Positions 1 through 8,863 are shown, numbered from the stretch's first letter. The stretch is DNA of 64,000 bases from Natrarchaeobius chitinivorans (GCF_003841505.1 NZ_REGA01000005.1:124001-188000), one strand, 5' to 3'. The notes: generated by a model from the sequence alone, not told the origin. Program-made: numbers and translations.

Positions 1-171
1 ACCGACGTGAGAAAGACAGCCCGCACGTCTGTGCAAGTCGATTGTTGTCTGTACGCAGCCTCCCTGATTGTCGGCTTGAGGACTACTCAAGGAGCGAACT
101 CGGGGATAGTGCGTGAGGAATACCCTGAATCTCGTACGAGGGGTAATTCGAACCCAGCCCAAAGGTGGGGA

Positions 172-2232
172 TTACGGCGTAATTCGATAGTTTCCGCCGG
201 TCGTAACCGATAGTTCGCTCTCGGGTGGCAACACGACGGTCGTATTCTCGGCTTCGAGGATTGCCGGTCCGGTTATTACGTCACTGTGCCTGAGTGCGGA
301 AGCTCGGTAGACCGCGCATTCTACCGTCCCACCGTCGAAGTACGCGTTACGTTGTGCGTGAGGCGTCACGGGGTCCGACGTCGGCTCACCACCGCTGACG
401 ACCCCCTTTCCGGCGTCGACCTTTCCTACCGCTTCGATCCGCCAGTCGAGGAACTCAACGTCCTGTTCCATTCGGAACCCGTAGACGTCCTTGTGTTTCT
501 CGTGAAACTGCTCAACGAGCGCGTCAAGATTTTCGGACGTGATTCGTTCGACGGGAAGTTCGACTTCTAGTTCCCAGATTTGTTCGGGGTATCGTGCGCT
601 GACGAAGCCGGTTCGCGACCGGTTCGAGTCGGCGACGTTCATCCGGTCTAGAAACGCTTCGGCGTCCGAACGAAGGGTGGTGAGCACATCGTTTACGTTG
701 TCGAAATCGAACTGATCACTCCGACCGAACTGGCTTGCCGTGAAATCCCGGCGAACGTCGGAGAGGATCCCCCCGACCGAACTGACGACGCCGGCCTCGC
801 GCGGCAGAAAGACCGAATTCGCCTGCATCTCGCGGGCGATACCAACGGCAAAGAGGCCGAAGGTTCCGCCGCCGCCGAAGAGTACGTAATTGCGGGGATC
901 GATTCCACGCTCGATCGTTAGCTCTTCGATTCCGTTGACAGATTCCTGCATCGCTCCTGCATAGATGGCGTGTGCGGCACTTCCGACGTCAACGTCCAAC
1001 GGTTCGGCGACCTCGTCACGAATCGCTTCCCGTGCGGCTGACCGATCCACGTCCATCGTCCCACCGAGGAAATACTCTTCGTTCAGATAACCGAGTACCA
1101 ATGCGGCGTCTGTTACTGTTGGATCGGTTCCGCCACGCTGGTAACAAGCCGGTCCAGGGACGGAACCCGCGCTCTGGGGTCCCACATGGAGAAACCGTCC
1201 TTCGTCGACCCACGCGATGCTCCCGCCGCCGGCCCCGACGCTCGTGACGTCGATCTTTTCGATACCGAGGAGGTAATCGTCGCCGACGGTCGCGTCCCGG
1301 GTCCGCGGAATGACGCCGTCATCGACGACGCCGATATCGATGCTGGTGCCGCCCATGTCGACTGCGATCGCGTCCGTTCGTCCGAGTTCCGCTTCCGTCA
1401 TCTCCGCCGCCGCGACCGGGAGCATCGTTGGTCCCGAGTCGACCGTCCAGATTGGCGTCTCCCGGACTTCCGAGGGATCCAGTACACCGCCGTTTGCGGT
1501 GATAACTAGCAGTTCCTCCTCGAACCCGCGGTCGTTCAACCGGCGTTCGAGATCCGCGAGGTAGCTCGACGCGATCCGAGTCAGTGACGCGTTGATCGCG
1601 GTCGATGACGTCCTTCGGTACTCCCGGATGACCGGATTGACCTCGTGACTGAGCGAGTAGGGTATCTTGGGCGCGACGTCTTCGATAATCTCGCCGATGC
1701 GCCGTTCGTGACGAGGTTCGACATGCGCCCAGAGCAACGAAACCGCGATTGCTTCGACATCGTCTCGGTCAGCCAACCGCTCAACGGCTGATCTTGCCTC
1801 CGCTTCGTCGAGCGGTGTAACGCACTCTCCTTCAGCGTTTATTCGCTCGTCGACGCCGACAGTGAGTGCTCGAGGAACGAATGGATCGGGATAATCACGG
1901 TCCCAGTCGTAGGGGTCTTCTTTCCCTCCATCGCGGAGCCACAGAACGTCTTTGAACCCCTCGGTGACGATTAGCCCCGTCGTATCTGTTTCGCCCTCGA
2001 TTATCGCGTTCGTGGAGACAGTCGTTCCGTGGACGAATCGGTCAGTTCGTTGGAGAAATTCTTCGAGCGACAACCCATGATCAACTGCCGCTTTCTCGAT
2101 GGCGGTGAGCAATCCGTCCGGAAGGTCACCGTGGGTAGTCGGTGATTTGTACGAGTTCGTCACTCCTTCCTCGTCGCAGACGAAGAGATCGGTGAACGTT
2201 CCCCCGATGTCCGATGCCAGTTGAAAGGTCAT
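172..2232 (-). CDS. hyuA: Hydantoinase/oxoprolinase family protein, subunit A (HyuA-type)
   Basis: A 686-residue protein of the hydantoinase A/5-oxoprolinase/acetone-carboxylase alpha superfamily. The N-terminal phosphate-binding motif DIGGTFTD lies at residues 8-15, a second ASKHA-type motif (VDMGGTSID) near residue 290 and a glycine-rich FGGGG loop near residue 450, in the order usual for the family. Known members use ATP to open cyclic amides (hydantoins, 5-oxoproline, lactams) or to carboxylate ketones, working with a HyuB partner. The start codon overlaps the stop of the upstream subunit B gene by four bases, so the two are surely cotranscribed and probably form a complex. Whether the substrate is a lactam, hydantoin or ketone cannot be told; the neighbouring CoA-ester genes suggest a role in feeding a catabolic pathway. 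Family assignment is secure, substrate is not. Confidence 0.9.
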   Translation of the reverse strand: MTFQLASDIGGTFTDLFVCDEEGVTNSYKSPTTHGDLPDGLLTAIEKAAVDHGLSLEEFLQRTDRFVHGTTVSTNAIIEGETDTTGLIVTEGFKDVLWLRDGGKEDPYDWDRDYPDPFVPRALTVGVDERINAEGECVTPLDEAEARSAVERLADRDDVEAIAVSLLWAHVEPRHERRIGEIIEDVAPKIPYSLSHEVNPVIREYRRTSSTAINASLTRIASSYLADLERRLNDRGFEEELLVITANGGVLDPSEVRETPIWTVDSGPTMLPVAAAEMTEAELGRTDAIAVDMGGTSIDIGVVDDGVIPRTRDATVGDDYLLGIEKIDVTSVGAGGGSIAWVDEGRFLHVGPQSAGSVPGPACYQRGGTDPTVTDAALVLGYLNEEYFLGGTMDVDRSAAREAIRDEVAEPLDVDVGSAAHAIYAGAMQESVNGIEELTIERGIDPRNYVLFGGGGTFGLFAVGIAREMQANSVFLPREAGVVSSVGGILSDVRRDFTASQFGRSDQFDFDNVNDVLTTLRSDAEAFLDRMNVADSNRSRTGFVSARYPEQIWELEVELPVERITSENLDALVEQFHEKHKDVYGFRMEQDVEFLDWRIEAVGKVDAGKGVVSGGEPTSDPVTPHAQRNAYFDGGTVECAVYRASALRHSDVITGPAILEAENTTVVLPPESELSVTTGGNYRITP

Positions 2233-4079
2233 TGTACCCCCCCGCCGTCGCCGTTTCGGGAGCGCCTTGTCGCTTCCCAGTCGATTTCGACGACGTCTCC
2301 TTGCTTCGAGAGAACGACGCCGTACACCGTTTGCGCACGCTCGAGAGAGATCAGTCCTTCCTCGGCGTCCTTTCTGACCGCTTCGGGATTGCGCTCGAGG
2401 GGATCGCCATACCCGCCGCCACCGGAGATTATGCCTCGAATCCGTTCGCCGGGTTCGATCTCGACGACGCTTGTTCCTGGTAGTTTGACCTCGTCACCGT
2501 CTGCTGTCACTTTCATTGCCCCCGCTGAGCCACCCTCGCCGCCACCCTGGACGCCCTGTGGTGGATACTCGATACCATCAGCGATGTACGCTGCCGTCAT
2601 CGGATCGTTTCGGGGCCCGTACTCGCAAACTGATCCCGGTGCCCCCCTGAACCGACCCGCCCCTTCCGTATCCTGAAGGGTTTCGTTTCGCTCGATGAGA
2701 ATCGGGAACTTTCGTTCGTCGATTTCAACGCTATCCCGATGCATGACGCCCGCCGCACCTGGCAGGCCGTACATCACCCATCCATCGTGCCCGTACACGC
2801 CTGGTCCACCACCGCCACGGAGGATGATCTGGTTGACGTAGGGTTCGTCGTCGTGTCGGAAGTCGGTTCCCGATATCACCGCAGCGTTCGGCGGGATCCC
2901 AGTACAGCCTTCGGCGAGCCCGTATGGCTCGCCCAGTTCACTGAACGCCGCTTGCACCGCATTGAAGAGTACCCCACTGACGTTCGTGGTCGACGTGGCA
3001 GTCGCCGCTGGATACTCCGGTTCCCCGACGACGGTCCCCTTACTCATTTTGACTGAGATTCGGTCAATGCTTCCGTGGTTTCGGGGCGTGTTACTGTCGA
3101 CGTTGTTGAACACACCGGCATAGGCACCGGCGACGGTCGTTGCCTCGGTCAGATTGAACCCGGCAGGAACGTTCGCCATGCTGTCGGTCAGGTCGACTAT
3201 GATTCGTTCCTCGTCCGGGTCGATGCTCAGCTTCACTCGTACCGGAATTCCCTCCTCCGCACCCGGAACGGGGTCGTGACGTGATACGTGTTCGACGGTT
3301 GCGTCCGGGAGCGTACCAATCTCGTCGCGCATCATCGATTCCCCGTACTGCAACCACGCTCTCGAAAACTGTTTGATCATTTCTGGACCGTACCGGTCAC
3401 AGAGGTCACGAATCCGCTCTTCGCCGGTTCGTATCGACGCTATTTGGGCTCGGTAGTCCCCATACCATTGTGTGTCGCCTGCGCGGATGTTCAACTTGCA
3501 CATCCTGACGATGTCCTCGCGGTCCTCGTAGTCCTCCTGAACTTTGACCGACGGGAAGTGCATCGCCTCCTGATAGACGTTTTCGGCGTCCGGCAAGTAG
3601 GTGCTCGGTTCGTTAGCCCCGATGTCCGCTTGATGTGCGCGACTGACAACCCAGAACAACGGTTCGTCGTCGTAGAAGACAGGAGCGTGAAGGGTGTAGT
3701 CCGCGTGATGGGTGTTGCCTGCGTACGGCGAATTCGTGAGGAAGCAATCTCCTGGGCGAATTTCGTCGTGTAATTCTCGTGTACGGCGCGGCACGAAGTG
3801 AACGTTCACGAGATGAACCGGTAGTCCTTCGTCGATCATGAACTGTCGCCCGTCGAACAGCGTAATTGCTGACGAAAAATCTCTCGCCACCGAAATCACG
3901 CCCGAGCGCGCTGATCGGAGAAGCGACTGAGTCATGTCGCGAGTGGCCATCTCGAATTTCTTCGACAGCACTGTCATCAGATACGGCTCGATGCCGTAAT
4001 CGTTGTCTTCTACCGAGTCTCCATCCGTTTTATCGGCGACGACATCGCTGTCGCCGTCGGAAGCTGCGTCGTCTCCCAT
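2229..4079 (-). CDS. hyuB: Hydantoinase B/oxoprolinase family protein (HyuB-type)
   Basis: The partner subunit of the HyuA-type protein that follows with a four-base ATGA overlap. It has 616 residues from the chosen ATG at 4079; an in-frame extension to 4229 exists but passes through the TATA-like promoter region, so it was rejected. Typical glycine-rich HyuB segments are present: RGGGGPGVYG in the C-terminal half, GAGRFRGAPGS, GVQGGGEGG and GGGGYGDP close to the end. The first 30 or so residues are strongly acidic and low in complexity, which is an extension relative to most bacterial HyuB proteins and fits a salt-adapted protein. Cytoplasmic. The pair could be an ATP-dependent lactam/hydantoin hydrolase or a ketone carboxylase; sequence alone does not separate these. 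Confidence 0.88.
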   Translation of the reverse strand: MGDDAASDGDSDVVADKTDGDSVEDNDYGIEPYLMTVLSKKFEMATRDMTQSLLRSARSGVISVARDFSSAITLFDGRQFMIDEGLPVHLVNVHFVPRRTRELHDEIRPGDCFLTNSPYAGNTHHADYTLHAPVFYDDEPLFWVVSRAHQADIGANEPSTYLPDAENVYQEAMHFPSVKVQEDYEDREDIVRMCKLNIRAGDTQWYGDYRAQIASIRTGEERIRDLCDRYGPEMIKQFSRAWLQYGESMMRDEIGTLPDATVEHVSRHDPVPGAEEGIPVRVKLSIDPDEERIIVDLTDSMANVPAGFNLTEATTVAGAYAGVFNNVDSNTPRNHGSIDRISVKMSKGTVVGEPEYPAATATSTTNVSGVLFNAVQAAFSELGEPYGLAEGCTGIPPNAAVISGTDFRHDDEPYVNQIILRGGGGPGVYGHDGWVMYGLPGAAGVMHRDSVEIDERKFPILIERNETLQDTEGAGRFRGAPGSVCEYGPRNDPMTAAYIADGIEYPPQGVQGGGEGGSAGAMKVTADGDEVKLPGTSVVEIEPGERIRGIISGGGGYGDPLERNPEAVRKDAEEGLISLERAQTVYGVVLSKQGDVVEIDWEATRRSRNGDGGGVQ

Positions 4080-4117
4080 GCGAGAGCTACTCCCACCCAC
4101 GGTAATAGTGGTTATGT

Positions 4118-4128
4118 CTATAATTATA
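4118..4128 (-). promoter_or_regulatory. Probable TATA box of the hyuBA operon
   Basis: An AT-rich block reading TATAATTATAG on the minus strand, about 39-49 bases upstream of the HyuB ATG, in the most AT-rich stretch of the 327-base gap between HyuB and the divergent crotonase gene. Nothing else recognisable was seen in that gap. Confidence 0.45.
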
Positions 4129-4406
4129 CATGATGTAACAGAATGAAGTCGAATCAACACAGAAAAATCCACCGACGTAGGCAGTCTTCGACAACGGATC
4201 GATTCTGGGACGGATCGTGATGGGTCCATTTCTTGGTCATTTGCCGTCTCCCTCGGTCGAATTCCCCTCTCGAGCGATCGTTGTTCGTTCCGGCGGATTC
4301 CACTCTCGAGTTACTGCTGTTGCGGCTCAAGCGGTCCTGTTCCCGCTCTTTCGGCGAATGGTACCACCGAAAAGTTTTTCCGCGCTACGGGTTACCATCC
4401 GTACTG

Positions 4407-5207
4407 ATGCGCGATTACGAAACATTAGACGTCTCACTCGACGGTGACGTCCTCCGAATTGCGATCGATCGGCCAGAGGCCGCGAACGCGATCAACGCCA
4501 CGGCCCACGAGGAATTCACGCACGTCTTCAAGGACGCGTACCGCTCGGACGCGAAGGTCATCGTTCTCACGGGTAACGGCGATGCGTTCTGTGCTGGAGC
4601 CGACTTCAACTACCTGGAAGAACAACATGCTCGCGGCATGCCCGAAGCCTTCGAGATGTACCGCCAGGACGTCGACCTTATCCGGGACATGCTCAACTGC
4701 CACAAACCAATTATCGGACGGCTCAACGGACACGCTGCAGGTCTCGGCGCGACGATTATGCTCTTCAGCGACATCATCGTCGCCAGCGAACAGGCCAAAA
4801 TCGGCGACACACACGTGAAAGCGGGACTCGTCGCGGGAGATGGCTGTACGGTTATTATGCCACACCTCATTGGGATGAACAAAGCCAAGGAGTTGCTGAT
4901 GACCGGTGAACTCGTTCCCGCGGACGAGGCGGCCGAACTCGGTCTGGTCAACTACGCTGTTCCCCATGAAGAGTTGGACAAGAAGGTAGACGAAATGGTG
5001 GACAAACTGCTTTCAGGGCCGCAGACGGCGATCGGCTACACAAAACTCGCGTTGAACCAGTGGCTTCAGCAGGGAGTCGACGATTACCTGCTAGAATCAC
5101 TCGCATTCGAAGCCCTGAGCCAGCGACACGACGATCACACGGAGGCCGTCGAAGCGTTCCTCGCCGGGCGCGAACCGGATTTCCCGAGCGCTTCGGAACG
5201 GGACTAA
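4407..5207 (+). CDS. Enoyl-CoA hydratase/isomerase (crotonase) family protein without the two hydratase glutamates
   Basis: A 266-residue crotonase-fold protein; ATG 4407 was preferred over an upstream in-frame ATG because homology-like sequence (MRDYETLDVSLDGDVL) begins here. The CoA/oxyanion-hole motif FCAGAD is at residues 61-66 and a second oxyanion segment at 112-116 (GLGAT). The two glutamates that act in classical enoyl-CoA hydratases are replaced: Thr116 in the GGGCE position and His136 in the GQPE position (IGDTH). It is therefore more likely an isomerase, a C-C hydrolase or another CoA-ester lyase of the superfamily than a standard hydratase. It diverges from hyuBA and is followed after 48 bases by the aminomutase-like gene, suggesting joint transcription. 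Family certain, reaction unknown. Confidence 0.85.
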   Translation: MRDYETLDVSLDGDVLRIAIDRPEAANAINATAHEEFTHVFKDAYRSDAKVIVLTGNGDAFCAGADFNYLEEQHARGMPEAFEMYRQDVDLIRDMLNCHKPIIGRLNGHAAGLGATIMLFSDIIVASEQAKIGDTHVKAGLVAGDGCTVIMPHLIGMNKAKELLMTGELVPADEAAELGLVNYAVPHEELDKKVDEMVDKLLSGPQTAIGYTKLALNQWLQQGVDDYLLESLAFEALSQRHDDHTEAVEAFLAGREPDFPSASERD

Positions 5208-5255
5208 CCGTTACCTGGTGCACGACTCGTTGACAAATTCACGACTGAAAATCCG

Positions 5256-6542
5256 ATGACTGATTCACGATTGATCGATCGATACCGTGACCGAACGTCG
5301 AACTCGAGGGATCTATTCGAGGAGGCTACCGACGTGTTTCCTGGGGGAGATACGCGGGCAGCGACCTACCACAGGCCGTATCCTTCCTTCATCGAGTCCG
5401 CTGAAGGGTACACGCTGACGACCGCGGACGGTGAGGTCCTGCTCGATTTCCTAAACAACTACTCCACGGCGGTCCATGGCCACGCTCCGGAACCTATCGT
5501 CCACGCGATCACCGACCAGGTCGAACGCGGAAATGCACTCGGAGCGCCGACGGAGGTAGCAACTGAACTTGGCCAGCGACTGGTTGATCGAGTTCCATCT
5601 GTCGAATCTGTTCGCTTTGCCAACTCCGGGACAGAGGCAACGCTCACGCTCCTCGAAGTCGCAAAAGCGGCTACGGGTCGAGAACGCGTCCTCAAGGTCG
5701 ACGGCGGTTACCACGGACACCATCCCGAGGTCGACGTCGGGCTCCCCTCGGCGGATCACCGCGGTCGCCACCCGGAAAACGTAGGGACGGAGACGGTGGC
5801 GTACAACGACGTGGACGCGTTGAAAGACGTCTTCGCGGAGCACGGCGAGGAGTTTGCCGTCTTTGTTCTCGAGCCGATACTCGGTGCCGGTGGCATGATC
5901 CCCGCGACGACCGAGTACCTCGAGACGGCTCGAGACCTTACGACGGATACGGAAACGCTGCTAGCATTCGACGAAATCCAAACTCTGCGGCTGGCACCCG
6001 GTGGAGCTCAGCAGCGGTACGGGGTAGAACCGGACCTAACGGCACTGGGAAAAGTGATCGGTGGCGGACTTCCCGTTGGCGCGTTCGGTGGCCGCCGCGA
6101 GATCATGGATGTCTGCCATCCCGAGCGCAGGTCGGTCGTTCACAGCGGAACGTTCACGGCCAATCCGGCGACGATGGCCGGCGGCGTCGCCGCCCTCGAC
6201 ATGCTCGATGAGGGAGCCATTTCGGACCTTAATCGGCTTGGCGCGACGCTTCGCCAGCGCGTGACGGAAATCGCTTCTGCAGTCGACGTTCCGCTCACCG
6301 TTACCGGCGACGGTTCGTTTTTCCAGGTGCACTTCGCGGATGAGCCGATCGATCGGTGGGACGACGTTCCAGACGATCAGGTCGCGAAACGGATCCTGTT
6401 CATGGCGATGCGAACGGAGGAAGTGTTTATCGCTCCTCGTGGCATGGGTAATCTCTCGACACCGATGGCGGAGGCGCAACTGGACACGTTCTGTGACGCG
6501 TTCGAAACCGCACTCGAGGCAGTCGAAGCGGCGAACGTGTAG
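5256..6542 (+). CDS. Class III PLP-dependent aminotransferase, glutamate-1-semialdehyde aminomutase-like
   Basis: A 428-residue fold-type I PLP enzyme. Seen are SGTEAT near residue 124 (phosphate binding), GGYHGHH, FDEIQTLRL with the PLP-pyridine aspartate, and LGKVIGGGLP, whose lysine near residue 266 is the expected Schiff-base residue. It most resembles glutamate-1-semialdehyde 2,1-aminomutases, but a haem-biosynthesis role is unlikely: it lies in a catabolic cluster, and related proteins in such settings are amino-group transferases or aminomutases acting on amino or beta-amino acids. It follows the crotonase gene closely in the same direction. A palindromic R1 element starts 53 bases after its stop codon. 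Family assignment good, substrate unknown. Confidence 0.85.
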   Translation: MTDSRLIDRYRDRTSNSRDLFEEATDVFPGGDTRAATYHRPYPSFIESAEGYTLTTADGEVLLDFLNNYSTAVHGHAPEPIVHAITDQVERGNALGAPTEVATELGQRLVDRVPSVESVRFANSGTEATLTLLEVAKAATGRERVLKVDGGYHGHHPEVDVGLPSADHRGRHPENVGTETVAYNDVDALKDVFAEHGEEFAVFVLEPILGAGGMIPATTEYLETARDLTTDTETLLAFDEIQTLRLAPGGAQQRYGVEPDLTALGKVIGGGLPVGAFGGRREIMDVCHPERRSVVHSGTFTANPATMAGGVAALDMLDEGAISDLNRLGATLRQRVTEIASAVDVPLTVTGDGSFFQVHFADEPIDRWDDVPDDQVAKRILFMAMRTEEVFIAPRGMGNLSTPMAEAQLDTFCDAFETALEAVEAANV

Positions 6543-6594
6543 CGAGGGGACCAGCAATCGACGTGAGAGGCGAGCCGAACCGAGTTCGTTCGAC

Positions 6595-6680
6595 TGATAC
6601 GGTTTGCTGTACCGATGTACCGGCACACCTGCGACCCGGGCGGCGGGTGCGTCGGTACTGACGTACAGTAAACCGTATGA
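6595..6680. repeat. Palindromic element R1, copy a, with 3-base target duplication TGA
   Basis: An 80-bp inverted-repeat element (6598-6677) whose arms TACGGTTTGCTGTAC and GTACAGTAAACCGTA match at 14 of 15 positions. It is flanked by direct repeats TGA at 6595-6597 and 6678-6680. It lies between the aminomutase-like gene and the FAH-family gene. The interior belongs to the subgroup with a GCGACCC core, shared with copies c and h. Confidence 0.8.
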
Positions 6681-6765
6681 GAAACGGATCGTACCCGAGA
6701 TCCAGTTTCCCAGTCGCCTACCCCACAACCAACTTTATGTACCCTTGATACGACACTGTACAGTA

Positions 6766-7728
6766 ATGCAGTTCGCAAGTTTTGAAGTTCGAACCAGAGT
6801 CGGCACCGAACGCCGCGTCGGCGTTCTGCGCGAGGAAACGCTCGTTGACGTCACGGAAGGATACGCCGGCCTCCTGGCGGAGCGGGGTGAACAGGCCCCC
6901 CAACGGCTGGCGAACGCTATCGCTCCACCAGATATGCTCCAATTTCTGAAAGTTGGTGAACGTGCACGCGAAGCCGCCGAAGAGGCAGTGTCGTTCGTCG
7001 ACGGGACGGACGCTGAAACGGGACCGTCCGCGGCCCAGTATCAGTACGGTCTCGACGACGTTCGGCTGTTGAGCCCCTTGCCGCGTCCGAACTCCATCCG
7101 CGACTTCATCGCCTTCGAAGATCATATCGGCCACTTCGCGCCCTCAATCCCGGACGAGTGGTACGAACTTCCGGTCTACTACAAGGGTAATCCGGATAGT
7201 GTCCTGGCCCCCGGAGAAACGATCGAGTGGCCGACCTACACCGAGAAACTGGATTACGAACTCGAACTCGCCGCCGTGATCGGAATGCCTGGCCGTAACA
7301 TTCCCGTAGAGGAGGCTATGGATCACGTGTTTGGATTCACCCTTTTCAATGATTTCAGCGCCCGGGACATTCAAAGTAAGGAACGTCGTGTCGGACTCGG
7401 TCCGTCGAAGGCCAAAGACTTCGCGAACGGATTCGGCCCGGTTCTGGTAACCGCCGACGAACTTGACATCGACGACACCGAATTGCGCTTGCGAATCAAC
7501 GGCGAAACCCACTGTGTCGGTAACCTGGGTGATATGTATCACTCGTTCGACGAGATCGTCGCACACGCTTCGAAACACGAGATGCTACAACCTGGCGACG
7601 TCCTCGGAAGCGGAACGGTCGGCGGCGGATCGGGTCCGGAAAACGGCCGGTGGCCTGAACCCGGCGATCTAATTACGCTCGAAGCCGAGGTGATCGGAAC
7701 GTTAGAACACGAGATCGGCTCGCCTTGA
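6766..7728 (+). CDS. Fumarylacetoacetate hydrolase (FAH) family protein
   Basis: A 320-residue protein starting at ATG 6766. The C-terminal two thirds form the FAH fold: RPNSIRDFIAFEDH near residue 105, the metal-binding acidic cluster DYELELAAVIG from residue 163 (E-x-E), FNDFSARDIQ near 194 and GSGTVGGGSGPE near 285. Family members are metal-dependent hydrolases, decarboxylases or isomerases of oxo-acids, often the ring-cleavage-product step of aromatic degradation (for example 2-hydroxyhepta-2,4-diene-1,7-dioate isomerase or acylpyruvase). The N-terminal 100 residues resemble the lid region of the longer family members. It sits between the PLP gene and a VOC/cupin pair, consistent with processing of a ring-opened intermediate. 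Exact reaction not assignable. Confidence 0.87.
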   Translation: MQFASFEVRTRVGTERRVGVLREETLVDVTEGYAGLLAERGEQAPQRLANAIAPPDMLQFLKVGERAREAAEEAVSFVDGTDAETGPSAAQYQYGLDDVRLLSPLPRPNSIRDFIAFEDHIGHFAPSIPDEWYELPVYYKGNPDSVLAPGETIEWPTYTEKLDYELELAAVIGMPGRNIPVEEAMDHVFGFTLFNDFSARDIQSKERRVGLGPSKAKDFANGFGPVLVTADELDIDDTELRLRINGETHCVGNLGDMYHSFDEIVAHASKHEMLQPGDVLGSGTVGGGSGPENGRWPEPGDLITLEAEVIGTLEHEIGSP

Positions 7729-7828
7729 TAGGGCGCTGGGGTGGCTCTGACGCACTTCGAACGGCGAATTCCGAAAGACCACCTTTTGGACTACTTCGTC
7801 ATCTGTGACACGTTAACCCCGTCGATAG

Positions 7829-7838
7829 ATATATAATA
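7829..7838 (+). promoter_or_regulatory. TATA box upstream of the VOC protein gene
   Basis: The AT run GATATATAAT ends 22 bases before the ATG at 7860, the spacing expected for a leaderless haloarchaeal transcript. Confidence 0.55.
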
Positions 7839-7859
7839 GCCGGCGTTCAGGTACGTCTC

Positions 7860-8240
7860 ATGCGATTTGCACACGTGTGTCTATGGGCATCGGAGTTCGA
7901 ACAGTCAATGGACTTCTACCAAGAGGTACTCGGGTTTGACTACTCGAGGGAGTTCGAGGGATCCTCGTACCAACGAAACGTACATAACTACTACATTGCC
8001 GACGAGTCCGGGACCGAAATCCAGTTCAAGCGTCCGGTCGACGGAGCCGAGCCACCGAATACTCGGATGGATCACGTCGCCGTGGAGGTAGACGACGTTG
8101 ATCGGGCGGTCGAGCGCATCGATCGAGATTCGACCTGTCCGGTCATTAAGGGGGCCACGACGCTCGAAAAGACGAACAACCGGTTCGCATTTGTCAAGGA
8201 TCCAAACGGGTACCTAGTGGAACTCGTCGAGTTCAGGTAA
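7860..8240 (+). CDS. VOC family protein (glyoxalase/bleomycin-resistance/dioxygenase fold)
   Basis: A 126-residue single-chain vicinal-oxygen-chelate protein made of two beta-alpha-beta-beta-beta repeats. Likely metal ligands are visible: His5 in MRFAHVCLW, a glutamate in GTEIQFK, His in RMDHVAVEV near residue 68, and the glutamate of YLVELVEF near the C terminus, an arrangement close to lactoylglutathione lyases. Related small VOC proteins include glyoxalase I, methylmalonyl-CoA epimerase and extradiol dioxygenases. Its position beside FAH-family and cupin genes suggests a metal-dependent step on a catabolic intermediate rather than methylglyoxal detoxification, but that is inference. Confidence 0.8.
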   Translation: MRFAHVCLWASEFEQSMDFYQEVLGFDYSREFEGSSYQRNVHNYYIADESGTEIQFKRPVDGAEPPNTRMDHVAVEVDDVDRAVERIDRDSTCPVIKGATTLEKTNNRFAFVKDPNGYLVELVEFR

Positions 8241-8360
8241 CGGTCGCTCCAAGCGCTCGTCGATCGGTGGTAAACTTGTGGGAGTAGTGATTGAGCGCGT
8301 GCTTGTGCACACCGGATAGCACCAACCGATACTTCCTTTCGATATAAGATCCGGGACATA

Positions 8361-8368
8361 CTTATACG
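8361..8368 (+). promoter_or_regulatory. TATA box upstream of the cupin gene
   Basis: CTTATACG lies 22-29 bases ahead of the ATG at 8390, which supports that ATG rather than the GTG at 8381 as the start of a leaderless gene. Confidence 0.5.
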
Positions 8369-8389
8369 ATAACGTACAACGTGATTTGT

Positions 8390-8782
8390 ATGTCCGAAAT
8401 GGGCTGGGAGAAGTATACCGAATTACCGATAGACGAGAGCTTCGACTACGGAACAAGATTCGCTGTAAGTGATACCTTCGGATCGGAGAACGTTCGAATG
8501 AGCGTTTTCCGGTTCGATCCCGGCGAACGCGGTCCGCGACACTACCACAACCCGCCGGGCGAGGAATATTATCTTATTCTAGATGGGAAACTGGACATCC
8601 ATATGGAAGACGAGATTGTCGAGGCGGGTCCCGGAACGATTCTCTATACGCCCTCGAACAAGGAACACTATCCGGAGAACACTTACGACGAACCTGCGTA
8701 CTTGTTATCGGTATCAGCACCGAAAATTCCGCCCGGTTCAGAGGAAGGTATCACGATCGTTGAAGACGTCGAGGATGTCTGA
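8390..8782 (+). CDS. Cupin domain-containing protein
   Basis: A 130-residue single-domain cupin. The first cupin motif is visible as PRHYHNPPGEEYYLILDG, giving two histidines and a glutamate as metal ligands, and the second as PGTILYTPSNKEHYPEN, giving a third histidine. This is the complete 3-His/1-Glu set, so it can bind a divalent metal. Such small cupins are dioxygenases, isomerases or oxalate-decarboxylase relatives, and many are found next to catabolic genes. The stop codon TGA at 8780-8782 is the left copy of the target duplication of an R1 palindromic element, so the mobile element inserted exactly at the end of this gene without altering the protein. Confidence 0.82.
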   Translation: MSEMGWEKYTELPIDESFDYGTRFAVSDTFGSENVRMSVFRFDPGERGPRHYHNPPGEEYYLILDGKLDIHMEDEIVEAGPGTILYTPSNKEHYPENTYDEPAYLLSVSAPKIPPGSEEGITIVEDVEDV

Positions 8783-8863
8783 TACGGAATGCTGTACCTG
8801 TTTACCGGAGCGACCGCGGGACGGCGACCGGTCTTCGGAAATGACTCACAGTAAGCCGTATGA
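8780..8863. repeat. Palindromic element R1, copy b, inserted at the cupin stop codon
   Basis: A 78-bp element (8783-8860) starting TACGGAATGCTGTAC and ending CACAGTAAGCCGTA, flanked by direct repeats TGA at 8780-8782 and 8861-8863. The left TGA is the stop codon of the cupin gene. The interior carries the ACCGGAGCGACCG core shared with copies d, e and f. The 270 bases from here to the next gene show nothing else recognisable. Confidence 0.8.

Noticed and set aside
5256-6542. Glutamate-1-semialdehyde aminomutase (hemL) for haem synthesis
   Set aside because: Motifs are similar, but the gene lies in a catabolic cluster with no porphyrin genes; only the family is claimed.
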